Assembly (NCBI GenBank): GCA_949316235.1 | Contig: OX438750.1 | Location: 16,370,865-16,434,864, forward strand | From: Oegoconia quadripuncta | Lineage: Eukaryota; Arthropoda; Insecta; Lepidoptera; Autostichidae | Direction of reading: 5' to 3' | DNA length: 64,000 bases | Shown here: piece after piece, positions 1-9,312 of the stretch | Layout of the letters: each line of letters begins with the position of its first letter | How positions within the stretch are numbered: the stretch's first letter is position 1 | Made by a program: the position numbers and the translations under genes | The notes under the pieces: generated by a model | The model's input: only the letters and a program-made list of their open reading frames with translations | Databases searched by the model: none | Told to the model about the DNA's origin: nothing

Positions 1-75
1 CTTCCACCAACGACCTCATCTTCACTTAACATCAGGTGTGATTGTGGTCAACGAACCCGTCGTGCTTAAAAAAAA
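1..75 (+). repeat. SINE-A 3' tail, cut by window start
   Basis: The last ~75 bp of a SINE-A copy, ending in A8 at 68-75. Positions 1-102, which include 27 bp of non-SINE flank, are identical to 1869-1970, so this is a duplicate of the tail and flank of the SINE-A copy at 1590-1942. Confidence 0.9.
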
Positions 76-102
76 TGTATGTATGAATTTGAGAATGTGC
101 TT

Positions 103-578
103 GAGAGGTGTCTGTATGTGTCTGTATGTTTATACTTTATTCGAAGTCAAGAGCTTTGAAAAATGCATTGCTATTTATCCATTGACTATCAGTAGTTTAT
201 GCCACAATGACCTTAAAGTCATTGACCTTAGGATAAGACCTTAAGAGCTTAAAAATTTCAAAAACGATATCAATGTAGAAAGTTTCAATGTTCAAATTAA
301 AAGAATATAAAATTTAAAAGTGGAATTATTGAAGTTTGCCAGAATTTCACAATGATTGTGAGTTTGATCTACTCCACAGGTAACTCTATTCCAATAACGC
401 TTAGTTTAAGACGTGTCATTGGAAAACAATTAATACTTATCCCATGACTGTCGGCTACCAACTTTGTTTCTTCACTATTGATGCAAATAAACATCACTCT
501 GCAAGTAGAGGTGAATAATAAATATAGTAGATATAGTAAACTTTAGTATTCAAAAGAAAATATAAATTTTATTCATCA
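103..578. other. AT-rich stretch, nothing recognised
   Basis: No open frame of interest, no repeat shared with the rest of the window, and no clear signal. It would be the interior of a ~1.87 kb duplicated unit if the 102 bp match at its edge marks a tandem duplication. Confidence 0.5.
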
Positions 579-842
579 ACAACCTTACACATCCCCGCTG
601 TTGGGGTACAGCCTCTTCTCACAGGGAATGGGTATGGCCCATTACCACCGGCGCGCATGCCCAGTGCAGATTGGTAGATTTGTGTCAGACTAGTGGCCAC
701 CTGGTCTGTAACCTGGTCATGACCCACCTCCACACTCTCTCACTGCAACTCCTGTAGCCAGGATCAACAGCGGTACAGCTGAACGTCGCCTACTGAAAGT
801 AAGCGGGTTCCGAGAAAAGACTTTACGCTATCTTAGACCCTT
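579..842 (+). repeat. Dispersed repeat T, copy 1
   Basis: The part at 718-840 (ACCCACCTCCACACTCTCTC onward) is closely matched at 23556-23690 and more loosely at 60405-60533. The preceding part starts with a motif (CAACCTTACAC, then GTTGG) also seen at 5218-5300. It resembles a degraded piece of LINE, but no frame survives and the class is uncertain. Confidence 0.6.
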
Positions 843-1320
843 TATTTAAGCAAAAAAAGGGGTTTAAAGAAGGCAAAATAAAATTATTTCCTCCTCCCCC
901 TTTACAAATGGGAGTGTAGCCATCTGGTCATCTGGTCTGGTCACCTGGTCAGTGTTCTTAAGCTGCCCCTGTAAGCTACCGACTTGGCTTAATGACTGCC
1001 TGCAATACAAAACAACAGGAACCGACAATTTAACGTGCCCTCCAAAGCACGGAAACACCCGTATTAAAATGCCACTAGTGATCACAAATCCATGGACTGA
1101 CCACGCTAGACATTGCATAACTTGGCTAATTGAAAAAGAATAGTGATTGCTACTGCGCCACGATTTCTTTTATTACGATGATATTAAATGACTTGAATTG
1201 AATAAAAAGAGATGGCTTCGTCTCTCTAAAAATCAATACTTTATCTTCTTCCTGATGGACGAAAATCTCAATTGTATGTGTGTGTCTATGTGTAATGTGG
1301 GAGCTCATTTTTTTAACTAT
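843..1320. other. No gene or repeat recognised
   Basis: The CTGGTC motif recurs around 925-950 and in the upstream T repeat (695-716), a small local similarity. Short open frames here overlap on both strands and show no recognisable protein. Confidence 0.4.
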
Positions 1321-1324
1321 ATTC

Positions 1325-1480
1325 AAAAAAGGAGGAGGTTCTCCGTTCGTCTTTTTTAAATATATGTTTGTTACCTCAGAACTCAGGCATTTATAAACCA
1401 ATTCGAAAAATTCTTTTTTTATTTATTAGGACATACTTCCAAGTTGGTTCCATTTTCATGATAATCCTGTTCTGATGATG
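1325..1480 (+). repeat. Dispersed repeat CC, copy 1
   Basis: Contains TTTGTTACCTCAGAACTC, then an ATTTATAAACC block and GGACAT-CTTCCAA. The same order of blocks occurs at 2288-2400. The GGAGGAGGTTCTCCGTTCG start matches a very common lepidopteran repeat I recall; its transposon class is not known to me. Confidence 0.6.
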
Positions 1481-1589
1481 GGATCTATGAGGAATTGAGG
1501 GAACTCCTCACTTAGTATAGGCATACAAATAGCTATTTTGGTATCTACACCAACGAGTCAAGAATTTACATTCAGGAACACAACAATCG

Positions 1590-1942
1590 CCTCCGTGGCT
1601 CAATGTAACCGCCTCCGTGGCTCAATGTAAACAACGTTGGGTTTACGATTCGGAGGTCGCGGGTTCGATCCCCAGCGGGGTACATGTTTAAGTACTCGGT
1701 TTGGTTGGTGGTAGGGCATTTTAAATGTTCGCCTGGCTAGCTACCAACATCTTATCTAAATCGGCCGCCAAACAGCAATGTTAATAACATTGTTGTGTTC
1801 CGGTTATTAGAGATTAGATAGCCAGTACACATTTGGGGGAAAGGTGTTGGGGTTTCCGGGTTAGTACGCTTCCACCAACGACCTCATCTTCACTTAACAT
1901 CAGGTGTGATTGTGGTCAACGAACCCGTCGTGCTTAAAAAAA
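1590..1942 (+). repeat. SINE-A copy 1, duplicated 5' end
   Basis: Near-full-length tRNA-derived SINE: box A-like TGGCTCAATGT, perfect box B GGTTCGATCCC (1662-1672), body with GTTGTGTTCCGGTTRTYAGAG, and A8 tail. The first ~21 bp of the head are present twice in tandem (1588-1629), a 5' duplication not seen in other copies. Confidence 0.92.
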
Positions 1943-1970
1943 ATGTATGTATGAATTTGAGAATGTGCTT
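1869..1970 (+). repeat. 102 bp exact duplicate of 1-102
   Basis: Base-for-base identical to the first 102 bases of the window. It covers SINE-A tail, poly(A) and 27 bp of flank, so it is not simply two SINE copies. Divergence begins abruptly at 1971, where another SINE-A body starts ten bases later. Confidence 0.95.
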
Positions 1971-1980
1971 ATACATATAC

Positions 1981-2222
1981 CCCATGTTTAAGTACACGGT
2001 TTGGATGGTGGTAGGGCATTTTAAATGTCCGCCTGGCTAGCTACCACCATCTTATCTAAATCTCCCGCCAAGCAACAATGTTAATAGCATTGTTGTATTC
2101 CGGTTGTCAGAGATAAGATAACCAGTCCCCCAAAAGTGTTGGGGTGTCCGGGTCAGTATGCTTCCACCTTCGACCTCATCTTCACTTAACATCATTGATT
2201 GAGGTCAAGTACCAACCCGTTG
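1981..2222 (+). repeat. SINE-A copy 2, headless
   Basis: Starts at CATGTTTAAGTAC, just after the tRNA-like head, and runs to the tail. The tail has lost part of CATCAGGTGTG and has no poly(A). The missing head and position 10 bp after the duplication boundary suggest rearrangement between SINE copies. Confidence 0.9.
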
Positions 2223-2287
2223 TGGATGGAAGCATCATTTGGTGAAGCGGATGTGATGGAGATGATCAGAGATGGTCACCGCCACAA

Positions 2288-2400
2288 TTTGTTACCTCAG
2301 AACTCCGTCATTTATAAACCGATTTGGAAAATTCCTTTTTTATTAAATAGGACATGCTTCCAAGGTGGTCTCATGGTTTACCCATATTATCATTAACTTT
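2288..2400 (+). repeat. Dispersed repeat CC, copy 2
   Basis: Matches 1370-1480 in block order (TTTGTTACCTCAGAACTC, ATTTATAAACC, AGGACATGCTTCCAAG). Same orientation as copy 1. Confidence 0.6.
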
Positions 2401-2429
2401 GATGATTGTTTTCTGTTTGATAGGGTTTA

Positions 2430-2725
2430 TCACCAGGGTCGTCCGATATAAATTTGGTTAAGATCTGGTGATGCACTCCGCAGATAGATGAAAATCGGTT
2501 AAGGCGTTTCGAACACAGTTTAACACCGTTGCTTCGTGTATTTAGATGACATCACAGTCTGTCGAAGATTTCCTAAATTTTCTTCTACTGTCTTCACATG
2601 GTTCTTAGCCATGTTTCATAAAAATCGGCTAAGTTTCGAAAATATTTGACTTTTAACAAAGGAAAATTATCTCGGATAAATTCGGTATCGTTCCTTGATT
2701 GTGACCAAATACGACTCAAGTCCTT
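2430..2725 (+). repeat. Degenerate P-type repeat
   Basis: Contains GATGAAAATCGGTTAAG, GGTTCTTAGCCATGTTT and CGAAAATATTTGAC-type blocks that also occur in the P repeats at 7862, 31809 and 41105. These are remnants of a repeat that is very common in Lepidoptera; class unknown. Confidence 0.5.
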
Positions 2726-3004
2726 AAAAAAAAGTCTGGCATCGACTTTCCTAGCACCCCGTATGTCATTACATTAGATAGCGTATGTTGATGTTATCAG
2801 TACAAGGCTCCATATTACAAGGCCGCTACATTTCCTTGCCAACTAAGTCGGTCGGTCGGTTGATCGGACGGATTTAATTAACACATGCGAGTCGTCAGCC
2901 AGTATAAATCTCTCCGTGTCGACATGTCGATATGTCGATAGTAGTCGACATCACTGCCGGATGGGATGCGATGGAATATTCCTATTCATACTATATCATA
3001 TTTT
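2726..3004. other. Unassigned; TCGG run and GTCGA repeats
   Basis: Holds a short (TCGG)n-like run near 2849-2865 and three GTCGA-type motifs at 2918-2950 (a partly palindromic GTCGACATGTCGATATGTCG). A TATAAA lies just upstream at ~2904. No gene can be tied to it. Confidence 0.3.
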
Positions 3005-3235
3005 GATGACACGATTAGTATAGTGGTTAGAAACCTTGGCTTACCAAAAATTGGGTTCGAATCCCGTTAGTGGTATATGCTTGTATGATTACGAATGTTT
3101 CCATTTATAATATTTATAAAAAAATGTATTTGCTATCTATGATGTCCATAATACAATAGTTGCTTAGTGTGGAACTAGATAGCGCTGTGTGTAATTCCAT
3201 GGATATCCAATTATTTATATTATTTATTTATACTA
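3005..3235 (+). repeat. SINE-C copy 1
   Basis: tRNA-like head with TAGTGGTTAGAAAC and box B GGTTCGAATCC, then the shared B/C body ending TTGCTTAGTGTGGAACTAGA-TAGCGCTGTGTGT and a TTTATT-rich tail. Internally shortened relative to copies at 25508 and 48253. Confidence 0.85.
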
Positions 3236-3296
3236 CGTCTTCCAATAGTGTTATTATGTGCAATATAGCGTTCAAAGTTCCTATAATATACCAGAT

Positions 3297-3412
3297 GAGT
3301 TTTTTTATCGTAAGGAAAAAAAGGCATATTAGGCAAGGGAAATAGAATTTATTAGCATAGGTAGTTTAATTATGTTTTTATTCAAAACCATCATCGACGC
3401 TCGCGCCGGCTA
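3297..3412 (+). repeat. MITE-O end fragment
   Basis: Starts GAGTTTTTTTATCGTAAGG and continues through AATAGAATTTATTAGCATAGG, matching the terminal inverted repeat of the complete MITE-O at 27622-27981. Only one end is present. Confidence 0.75.
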
Positions 3413-3456
3413 GGGTTAGGGTAGGGTGTAGTGTTAGTTCCTAGCCTATCATGCGA

Positions 3457-3542
3457 AATTTATAGTGAGAGAAGTGGCGGTACCTTCATATAAACCCAAA
3501 AGGGCTTATATGAAGGTACCACGACTGCTATCACTATAAATT
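3457..3542. repeat. 86 bp imperfect hairpin
   Basis: The arms AATTTATAGTGA (start) and TCACTATAAATT (end) pair, and inside them GGTACCTTCATATAA pairs perfectly with TTATATGAAGGTACC. The loop is ~11 nt. It could be a very short MITE or a precursor-miRNA-like fold. Confidence 0.8.
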
Positions 3543-3563
3543 AAGCCGGGTTTTTCCCGGCTT
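3543..3563. repeat. Short GC stem-loop
   Basis: AAGCCGGG pairs perfectly with CCCGGCTT around a T5 loop, immediately after the 86 bp hairpin. It looks like a bacterial terminator, but nothing else here is bacterial, so it is just a stem-loop. Confidence 0.7.
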
Positions 3564-3749
3564 GCTTTACTAAATACTCGATCAGGACTGTTAACTATTT
3601 AAACAGTATAGGATATTCGCACTTGTCAAACTAAAACGTCATGCTTGGTTATCTATCTTATTTCACTACCTCTGTAAGAATTACAAAAACATTGTCGGTT
3701 TGCCCTACTTTGAAACCCTAGGCACGCCACTGAATACACAGACGCGATA

Positions 3750-3990
3750 GATAAAACAGAACAGAAACGAATAGACCGGACCAGAACAGAACAGAACTGA
3801 ACAGAATAGAATACATTTATTCGTAGCCCATGACACAAGTCAATTAACCTACGTTATACTCATACAAAATAAAATAGTAGGTTGGTATACAAAATTTATT
3901 AAAAATAATAACAGGAGACGTGACCCCACCCCAAGGCAACGAAATGGTCCAGACTCAGCAATGCTGTGGGTAGAAACGCGCAGCGCTGTT
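3750..3990 (-). repeat. LINE 3' end BB with pentamer tail
   Basis: On the minus strand a 3' end containing AATAAATGTATTC runs into a (TTCTG)-type tail (3757-3811). Its block GACTCAGCAATGCTGTGGG (3954-3972) resembles the insert at 44189-44362, which suggests one LINE-end family. Confidence 0.55.
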
Positions 3991-4405
3991 CATTCTGCCA
4001 GAATCACGCGCGGCAGCGATCGGCCGCGATGCACGGAACTTTACCATAAAATACAAATAGTATTAGTTCGATTGGGAATAACCCGTTTACATACGCACCA
4101 TTTATAATTGCACGATGTCCCAGGGTGATATCACGTGTAACTGTTTCTGAATATTTTACAACTATTAGTAAAGGGAAGCAATAATTACCGATACAATCTA
4201 TAGGAACAAATTGCAAAAAAATATTATTCGCAATAGTATGCAATTAAGTTTTCTTTTGCTTTTCGCAAACCTTTCTAGTTCGTACGAGGGAACGAACTAC
4301 CCTCCGTTTTTCCCAAAAGAAACACGAGAATAGTCTGGATGGTCCTGCAAATGTTCATAGATCATTCATTGAGATGGTCCGTCAGTTCATTTGTCATTTA
4401 TTAGT
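3991..4405. other. No gene or repeat recognised
   Basis: A minus-strand open frame of 79 codons (4004-4243) has no recognisable motif and typical AT-rich composition. I do not call it a gene. Confidence 0.4.
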
Positions 4406-4409
4406 TGTC

Positions 4410-4562
4410 TTTTATTCCACTGCTAAACTTAGGCCTCCCCCACAAATTTCCAGAATGACCATTTGGATGCTGCCTACATTTAGCGACTTCCGGCAACATT
4501 CATCAGGTCGTCAACCCACTTTGTGAGTGAACGTCCCACGCTGCGCTTGCCAGTGCATATGG
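4410..4562 (-). pseudogene. LINE (family R) C-terminus, part 1
   Basis: Minus-strand relic of the LINE C-terminal coding end also seen at 10333-10470 and 54880-55020: GGAGGCCT near the stop, and the stretch corresponding to a W-T-D-D-L protein motif at ~4505-4530. It is split from its other part (4990-5140) by a SINE-C insertion. Confidence 0.7.
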
Positions 4563-4565
4563 ACA

Positions 4566-4988
4566 GATGACCTGTTTGGTGTAGTGGTTAGAAACTCTGC
4601 TGCTATACCAAAAGGTCGCGGGTTCGAATCCCGCTAGGGGCATATGTTTGTATGATGAATTTTTTTTTTCTTTTTATATGAGAGGTCGGCAAACGAGCAT
4701 GCGGGTCACCTGATGGAAAGCAATCACCGCCGCCCATGGACAACCGTAACACCAAAAGGGTCACAGATGCGTTGCCGGCCTTATTACTATTAAATTACTA
4801 TACTATATATTAATACAGATATTGTGTTCCCGAGTTATGGATGTTTTTCATTTATATATGTATTTATTTACAAAAAAAATGTATTTGTGTAGTTTATCAA
4901 CCATCTGGTATCTATAATACAAGCCTAGTTGCTTAGTGTGGAACTAGATGGCGCTGTGTGTATGTGCAAAGATATTTATTTATTTATT
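4566..4988 (+). repeat. SINE-C copy 2, interrupted
   Basis: Complete head with box B GGTTCGAATCC and complete body ending in TTTATTTATTTATT. It is inserted into the family R LINE relic and is itself split at 4659/4812 by a LINE-tail insertion. Confidence 0.88.
4660..4811 (-). mobile_element. LINE 3' end nested in SINE-C
   Basis: Read on the minus strand it ends in an A10 tail (T10 at 4660-4669). It carries GGTCACCTGATGGAAAGCAA and CGCCGCCCATGG, which I recall as one of the most common lepidopteran LINE-end sequences. The CATCAGGTGA core resembles the tails of SINE-A and of the LINE at 62.6 kb. Confidence 0.75.
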
Positions 4989-4989
4989 C

Positions 4990-5140
4990 CAGAAAGAACC
5001 CTAATGCCCCTACGGCCTTCAGCTACGTGCCCTGCCCACTCAATAATCCGCTGAGTTATGACTAAACTATTGTTCTTCTACGGATTTCCTTATTCCTAAT
5101 TCGATCTCATGAAACGCCTAGCATCGCCCTCTCTATAGCT
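4990..5140 (-). pseudogene. LINE (family R) C-terminus, part 2
   Basis: Continues the relic at 4410-4562. It has TTCTTCTACGGATTTCC and TAATTCGATCTCATG blocks, equivalent on the minus strand to an R-D-x-I-R-N-E-x-x-R-R-R protein motif seen in other copies. No frame is open. Confidence 0.7.
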
Positions 5141-5544
5141 TAAGCTTTCTTATGACACCCAACCTATGGACAGTGGGCAGTGAATGCCTACTGCCACTGC
5201 AATGTACTCATCATGAACAACCTTACACGTCCCCCCTGTTGGACTACATCCTTCTCTCATTGGAAGAAAGTATGGGCCGTAATTCACCAAGCAAGCAAGC
5301 AACAAGGCGCATGTGCCGATACCTTGGTATATCCCTCTCGGCGCAACCCGCTCCTCCGAGCAATGCTTCGTCATGTGCGCAACCAACCATCATTCCGTCT
5401 CAACATATGCAGCACAACTGAGGAGTACTTCTTCGACATCTTCTTCAAAACTGGCAAGACAGCGCAACAGGGACGATACAAGTTACGAAACAAGACTCGG
5501 AACAAGTGTCACAACTCGTGATGCCTTTAGTAATACCAGCTCCG
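5141..5544. other. LINE-like fragment and unassigned DNA
   Basis: 5218-5300 matches the opening part of repeat T copy 1 (CCTTACACGTCCCCC, then TTGGACTACATCC). The overlapping plus-strand frames at 5180-5552 are mutually out of phase and carry no motif I recognise. Confidence 0.4.
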
Positions 5545-5671
5545 TAGCATGACATCGTTTGTCGCGCGCAACGTGGGAGTGACAGTCGGATAGTTGTATA
5601 TTTCGTCCAAGCGAATGAGCAGGACAAATATGATAACACGCGACATATCGCTTATCGCGCCTGTCATGCTA
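5545..5671. mobile_element. Short MITE V, copy 1
   Basis: 127 bp element with ~10 bp terminal inverted repeats TAGCATGACA / TGTCATGCTA. The interior block TATATTTCGTCCAAGCGAAT is identical in copy 2 at 23364-23485, in the same orientation. No coding capacity. Confidence 0.7.
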
Positions 5672-6177
5672 CTAGTGCTGATACTCATTTCGTTATGTGT
5701 GACCGATACAAGGGCCCAAGTCGTTGTCGCTAGTGCGGACGAAACTTTACTTTCATGCATCACACGACTACACTTGGCGTAAATTGAGATCAAGTGATTG
5801 TAAACTTAATTTATTACTCGAAATCTGTAACAGATAACTTTAGGGTCTCCGTTCACATATCAACAATCGAAATAACGTGGGAATTGCATTAAGTGCGGAT
5901 GTGTTAATGCATTTTTAGCGTAAACTCTCTTAAAATGTTACAAACCCGTTATGGAGGATTTTGACTTGAAAATTTTTGTGCAACGAATGTAAATTAATTG
6001 CAGCTCAACCAACGTTAGTGCTATTATATATCTATATAATAGCAGTGTATCTACATATATATAATACTATTACGTAATTATTATTTTGTATATTTACACT
6101 ATACATTCACAAACAGACTATAATTATTTATTATTATACTCCTCATTATTATACTGACGAAACGTCCGTGCGTCACT
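5672..6177. other. AT-rich, nothing recognised
   Basis: Very AT-rich, with a TATATAT-type run at 6027-6065 and TTATTATT around 6125-6150. No repeats shared with the window were seen. Confidence 0.5.
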
Positions 6178-6372
6178 GGACATTTGGGGGCACTGAAAAC
6201 CAGCGCTGTGATTCGTCGCAACATGAGCTGAGTGCTAACCAATTTGTGGATGCAGCAATACGTGACAGCTTTTATAATTGTATTTCTTTTTCAGCTATAA
6301 TTTACTAGTTCCTTATTTTTGTATCGTGTTGTGGCATTTATAATAAATTGTTCTTATTCTGATTCTATTACA
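6178..6372 (+). repeat. LINE 3' end with AATAAA
   Basis: Starts with CACTGAAAACCAGCGCTGTG, then TTTTATAATTGTATTTCTTT, then AATAAATTGTTCTTATTCTG. I recall this layout from lepidopteran LINE 3' ends with a (TTCTA)n-type tail. Confidence 0.5.
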
Positions 6373-6808
6373 GGACAGACAATGGAGTAACTAACCTTAC
6401 CATGTTATGCTATTATGATACATAGTTCAACAGACAGAAAGCTTTATCTAAGCCATTTCACGACACAAACAACCAGGTGGATACTAGAGAAACAATACTA
6501 AATTAACAACACAAAACAAAATAAAACAACCAGCCAAGTGCATACGAAGTATAATGTAACATAATTATAAATAATGTAATATGTTCCTTTAATTGTTTTG
6601 TCTGGTTTAACATTATGCATGTTTAGTTTAAGTTATTTTATATTGTGCAGATGAGCTGCATTAATTTAAAAATAATTGTACCAATTTTGTTAAGAGGCGC
6701 TTTCTTTTTTTTTGCGATGCTCCACGGGGTGTCACGTCTTTATATACACTCTCCTTTTGTAACAGCTATCTTACCATGTGGAAAGCGAATAAATGAATAT
6801 GAATATTA
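6373..6808 (+). repeat. Possible retroelement 3' end
   Basis: The AT-rich first part is unassigned. From ~6640 it shows a 3'-end-like layout: GTGTCACGTC, TTTGTAACAGCTATCTTACC, then GAATAAATGAATATGAATAT as signal and tail. It abuts the MITE-M copy that follows. Confidence 0.35.
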
Positions 6809-7237
6809 GGTCTTTACCTATGAAATTGGAGATTTTTTTCTTCGTTAATCATACGTGGCAATTCCTACGATTGTATAGATATTTTCAAATTTGTTTTTTA
6901 TTTGGAAAATGCAATATATTTTCAAGGTTTCACGTGAAATATTTTTTTTAATGTCTGGGGTAAATCACATAATAGAAAAATCTTGAACACAGCTCTTTTC
7001 ATGTGCTTCCCATATTATTTCTTAGATTCGCTGAAACTTTTATGAAGCGGTTATTTTTAAAAATTAACACTGCCTATACTTAACTTAATGTTATCCAATA
7101 ATACATACAAAGTTTAGCTAAATTTGGATTTGCCGTTCCCAAAAATAATCAGAAATGTTTGTATGGAGAAAACAATCTTACATTCTTATATTAAATTCTT
7201 CATATAAAACGCCAATTCATATATGTAGGTAAGGACC
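6809..7237. mobile_element. MITE-M, copy 1 (429 bp)
   Basis: Bounded by inverted ends GGTCTTTACCTATGAAATTGG and its near-complement ending GGTAAGGACC. The whole sequence is the reverse complement of 20642-21057 at moderate divergence. Non-coding; superfamily unknown because the flanks show no clear target duplication. Confidence 0.82.
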
Positions 7238-7500
7238 GTGGTTTTCAAAATCTAAGTAGGTACAGATTTTGAAATTCGAATGAGTAACTTTAGGCATTCG
7301 AAATTCAAAAACTCAAAAACTACATGTTTAGGTAACACCAGAGAATACAGTATTTTCTTTTGAGTATTGAATTCTCGTAACTAAACAATATTTTTTGTGA
7401 TTCTCAAATAATTCAATTATTCAAAATGGCTAGCTAATACACATTTAGAAATGGAAATACGAGTAGAAGTTATAGAAAAATATTTATTCCTTAAACTTTA
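7238..7500. other. AT-rich with small hairpin
   Basis: GAAATTCGAATG (7271-7282) pairs with CATTCGAAATTC (7294-7305), a short stem-loop. Otherwise nothing recognised. Confidence 0.4.
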
Positions 7501-7502
7501 TA

Positions 7503-7560
7503 TTATCAACGGGATACGCATTTGACCACAATATCACCTAATGGAAAGTGACGATGTTTA
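7503..7560 (-). repeat. LINE C-terminal tail fragment
   Basis: CGGGATACGCATTTGACCAC followed by ATCACCTAATGGAAAGTGAC matches the last coding bases of the LINE at 62623-62675 on the minus strand. Only ~55 bp are present. Confidence 0.7.
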
Positions 7561-7861
7561 TAAATAAGATATTCAAAAGGCGAGCTTATTCCTAAAAGAG
7601 ATATCTTCCAGCAAAAACGACATATGACAATAACAATAGTGAAGAGGAACATAGAGTGCACACAAATAAAAAGTAAAAAAAAATTAAAAAATATTACTTA
7701 ATACGTACATAAATAAGCCTAAAAATATATAAATGAATACATAATTAAAAAATGGATAATGAATAAGACAAAATAAAGAAAGGAAAAGAAAGAAAATCGG
7801 ATCCATGAAAGCTCGTTCGTCAAACTTTCCTATAATTAAATGGTGGCATTTCAAGATAACA

Positions 7862-8040
7862 TTTTTTAAGCCCCGACGCAAAAGAGGGGTATTAAGTTTG
7901 AAGGCAAAAAGACTGAACTGATTTGAAAACAGTTTTTTTGTTTTTGAAAGCTGGTGATTGCGAGGTCGCAATTTCATGGAAATCGGTTAAGTCATTTCGA
8001 AGATATTTAATTTAAACTGGTTTATTTATCTAGATTATTA
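7862..8040 (+). repeat. P-type dispersed repeat
   Basis: Begins TTTTTTAAGCCCCGACGCAA-AAGAGGGG, then ATGGAAATCGGTTAAG and CGAAGATATTTAA. The same layout is at 31809-32095. Class unknown; the (C)CCGACG..GAGGG opening is a hallmark of a repeat found across Lepidoptera. Confidence 0.65.
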
Positions 8041-8444
8041 TAATCATTCGTTCTCTCGGGAGTTAATCTAAAATTTCAATTTTATTTAGGGTTTTGATGT
8101 TTATTCATTTTGAAAATAGACATTCATAGCATATAAAATATCATGTGGGAAGACCCACCTTCGCTTGCAACCTAATTAATTTCCATATGAATAAACATTG
8201 CTCTTAAGGCTTCTATAATCAAAACTTTGGAATTTATGGCGCAAACCGCTATGCACGGAATTGATTTGCATGTACAAGTTCTATGATAACGAATAGGTTC
8301 GTTTCTGCTGATATTACACTTTATGATAGGTGGACAGGAAACCTTAATACCTTTTGCGTATCTTGTTCGGCTAAGCAGATTTACATAATATTCATAACTA
8401 AGATCACAAAAAAATATACAATTGTACCGAAGTATCTCTAGAAA

Positions 8445-8785
8445 CCGCCTCCGTGGCTCAATGTAAGTGCCCCAAATGTAAACAACATTGGGTTTACGAA
8501 TTGAAGGTCGCGGGTTCGATCCCCAGCGGGGTACATGTTTAAGCGCTCGGTTTGGTTGGTGGTAGGGCATTTTAAAATGTCCGCCTGGCTCGCTACCACC
8601 ATCTCATCTAAATCTGCCGCCCAGCAGCAAAATAGCATTGTTGTGTTCCGGTTGTCAGAGATAAGATCGCCAGTCCCCCAAATGTGTTGGGGTTTCCGGG
8701 TCAGTACGCTTCCACCTTCGACCTCATCTTCACTTAACATCAGGTGTGATTGAGATCAAGTACGAACCCGTAGTGCATAAAAAAA
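8445..8785 (+). repeat. SINE-A copy 3
   Basis: Full-length, head to A-rich tail. The head carries a ~15 bp insertion (GTGCCCCAAATGTAA) after CTCAATGTAA, which spaces box A from box B (8513-8523) more widely. That would probably weaken pol III initiation. Confidence 0.93.
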
Positions 8786-8790
8786 GAAAA

Positions 8791-9030
8791 CAGCGAATAT
8801 AAGATGACCAAACTATTCTGATTATCATCAGACTGTTGGATTTGCTCTATCACTATCTCACGGATCAGAGGATATATCTCAGGATATATCTCAGTGGGAT
8901 GACGAGATCATGGTGGTCATGATTCTCTGAGCTTTCTGAACACACTGTCAATACATAATACTCAAGGGTTATTTAAAATTTTGTGGTAAAATCCATATTT
9001 GTAAAATAATAAGATCTTTACTTTTATTTT
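8791..9030. other. No gene or repeat recognised
   Basis: Contains a local tandem duplication of GATATATCTCAG (about 8871-8895). No further signal. Confidence 0.4.
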
Positions 9031-9041
9031 TTACTTCCAGA

Positions 9042-9312
9042 AGGACGGGTGCAGCTGCGGTAGTGGTAGCAGAAAAATTAAAAAAAAAAAACAAATACAG
9101 ATATATTTTTCTTGGATTTGGAGTTGTTGGGGTCTAGAAAACTTGAATTTTTACAAAATATTTCTAAACGCCTAGTCAACGTCACTGGCGACCTGAGAGC
9201 TGGCAGTTTCCTTGCTCAAAACCTTGGATTATTAGTAGAGGTACTGCGGGGAAACTCTGCCGATGTTCTGGGCACAATGCCTCGCTTGCCTATCTTTCCA
9301 CTCCTGTGTTAG
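9042..9312 (+). pseudogene. Possible protein fossil, unrecognised family
   Basis: A pyrimidine-rich stretch ending TTACTTCCAG at ~9042 looks like a splice acceptor. The downstream frame 9112-9312 has the protein-like segment T-G-D-L-R-A-G-S-F-L-A-Q-N-L-G-L-L then R-G-N-S-A-D-V-L-G-T. It reads like a fragment of a real, perhaps element-encoded, protein, but I cannot name it. The acceptor and this frame are not joined by one open frame. Confidence 0.35.

Noticed and set aside
1655..1680. Functional tRNA genes at the GGTTCGATCCC sites
   Set aside because: Every such site lies in a SINE head with the same downstream body. The acceptor and anticodon arms do not form a proper cloverleaf by eye.
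3408..3435. TAGGGTTAGGGTAGGG as telomere repeat
   Set aside because: Insect telomeres are usually TTAGG. Only two or three imperfect units occur, at the broken end of a MITE-O fragment.
3543..3563. Rho-independent terminator
   Set aside because: The stem-loop has the T5 in its loop and not after the stem, and everything else in the window is eukaryotic.
3653..3838. Minus-strand 61-codon frame rich in C, S and V
   Set aside because: It translates the (GAACA)n tail of a LINE end.
8172..8740. Minus-strand frames of 100-132 codons
   Set aside because: They are mostly the reverse of SINE-A, and similar frames recur at other SINE-A copies (23922, 32982), so they are repeat-derived.
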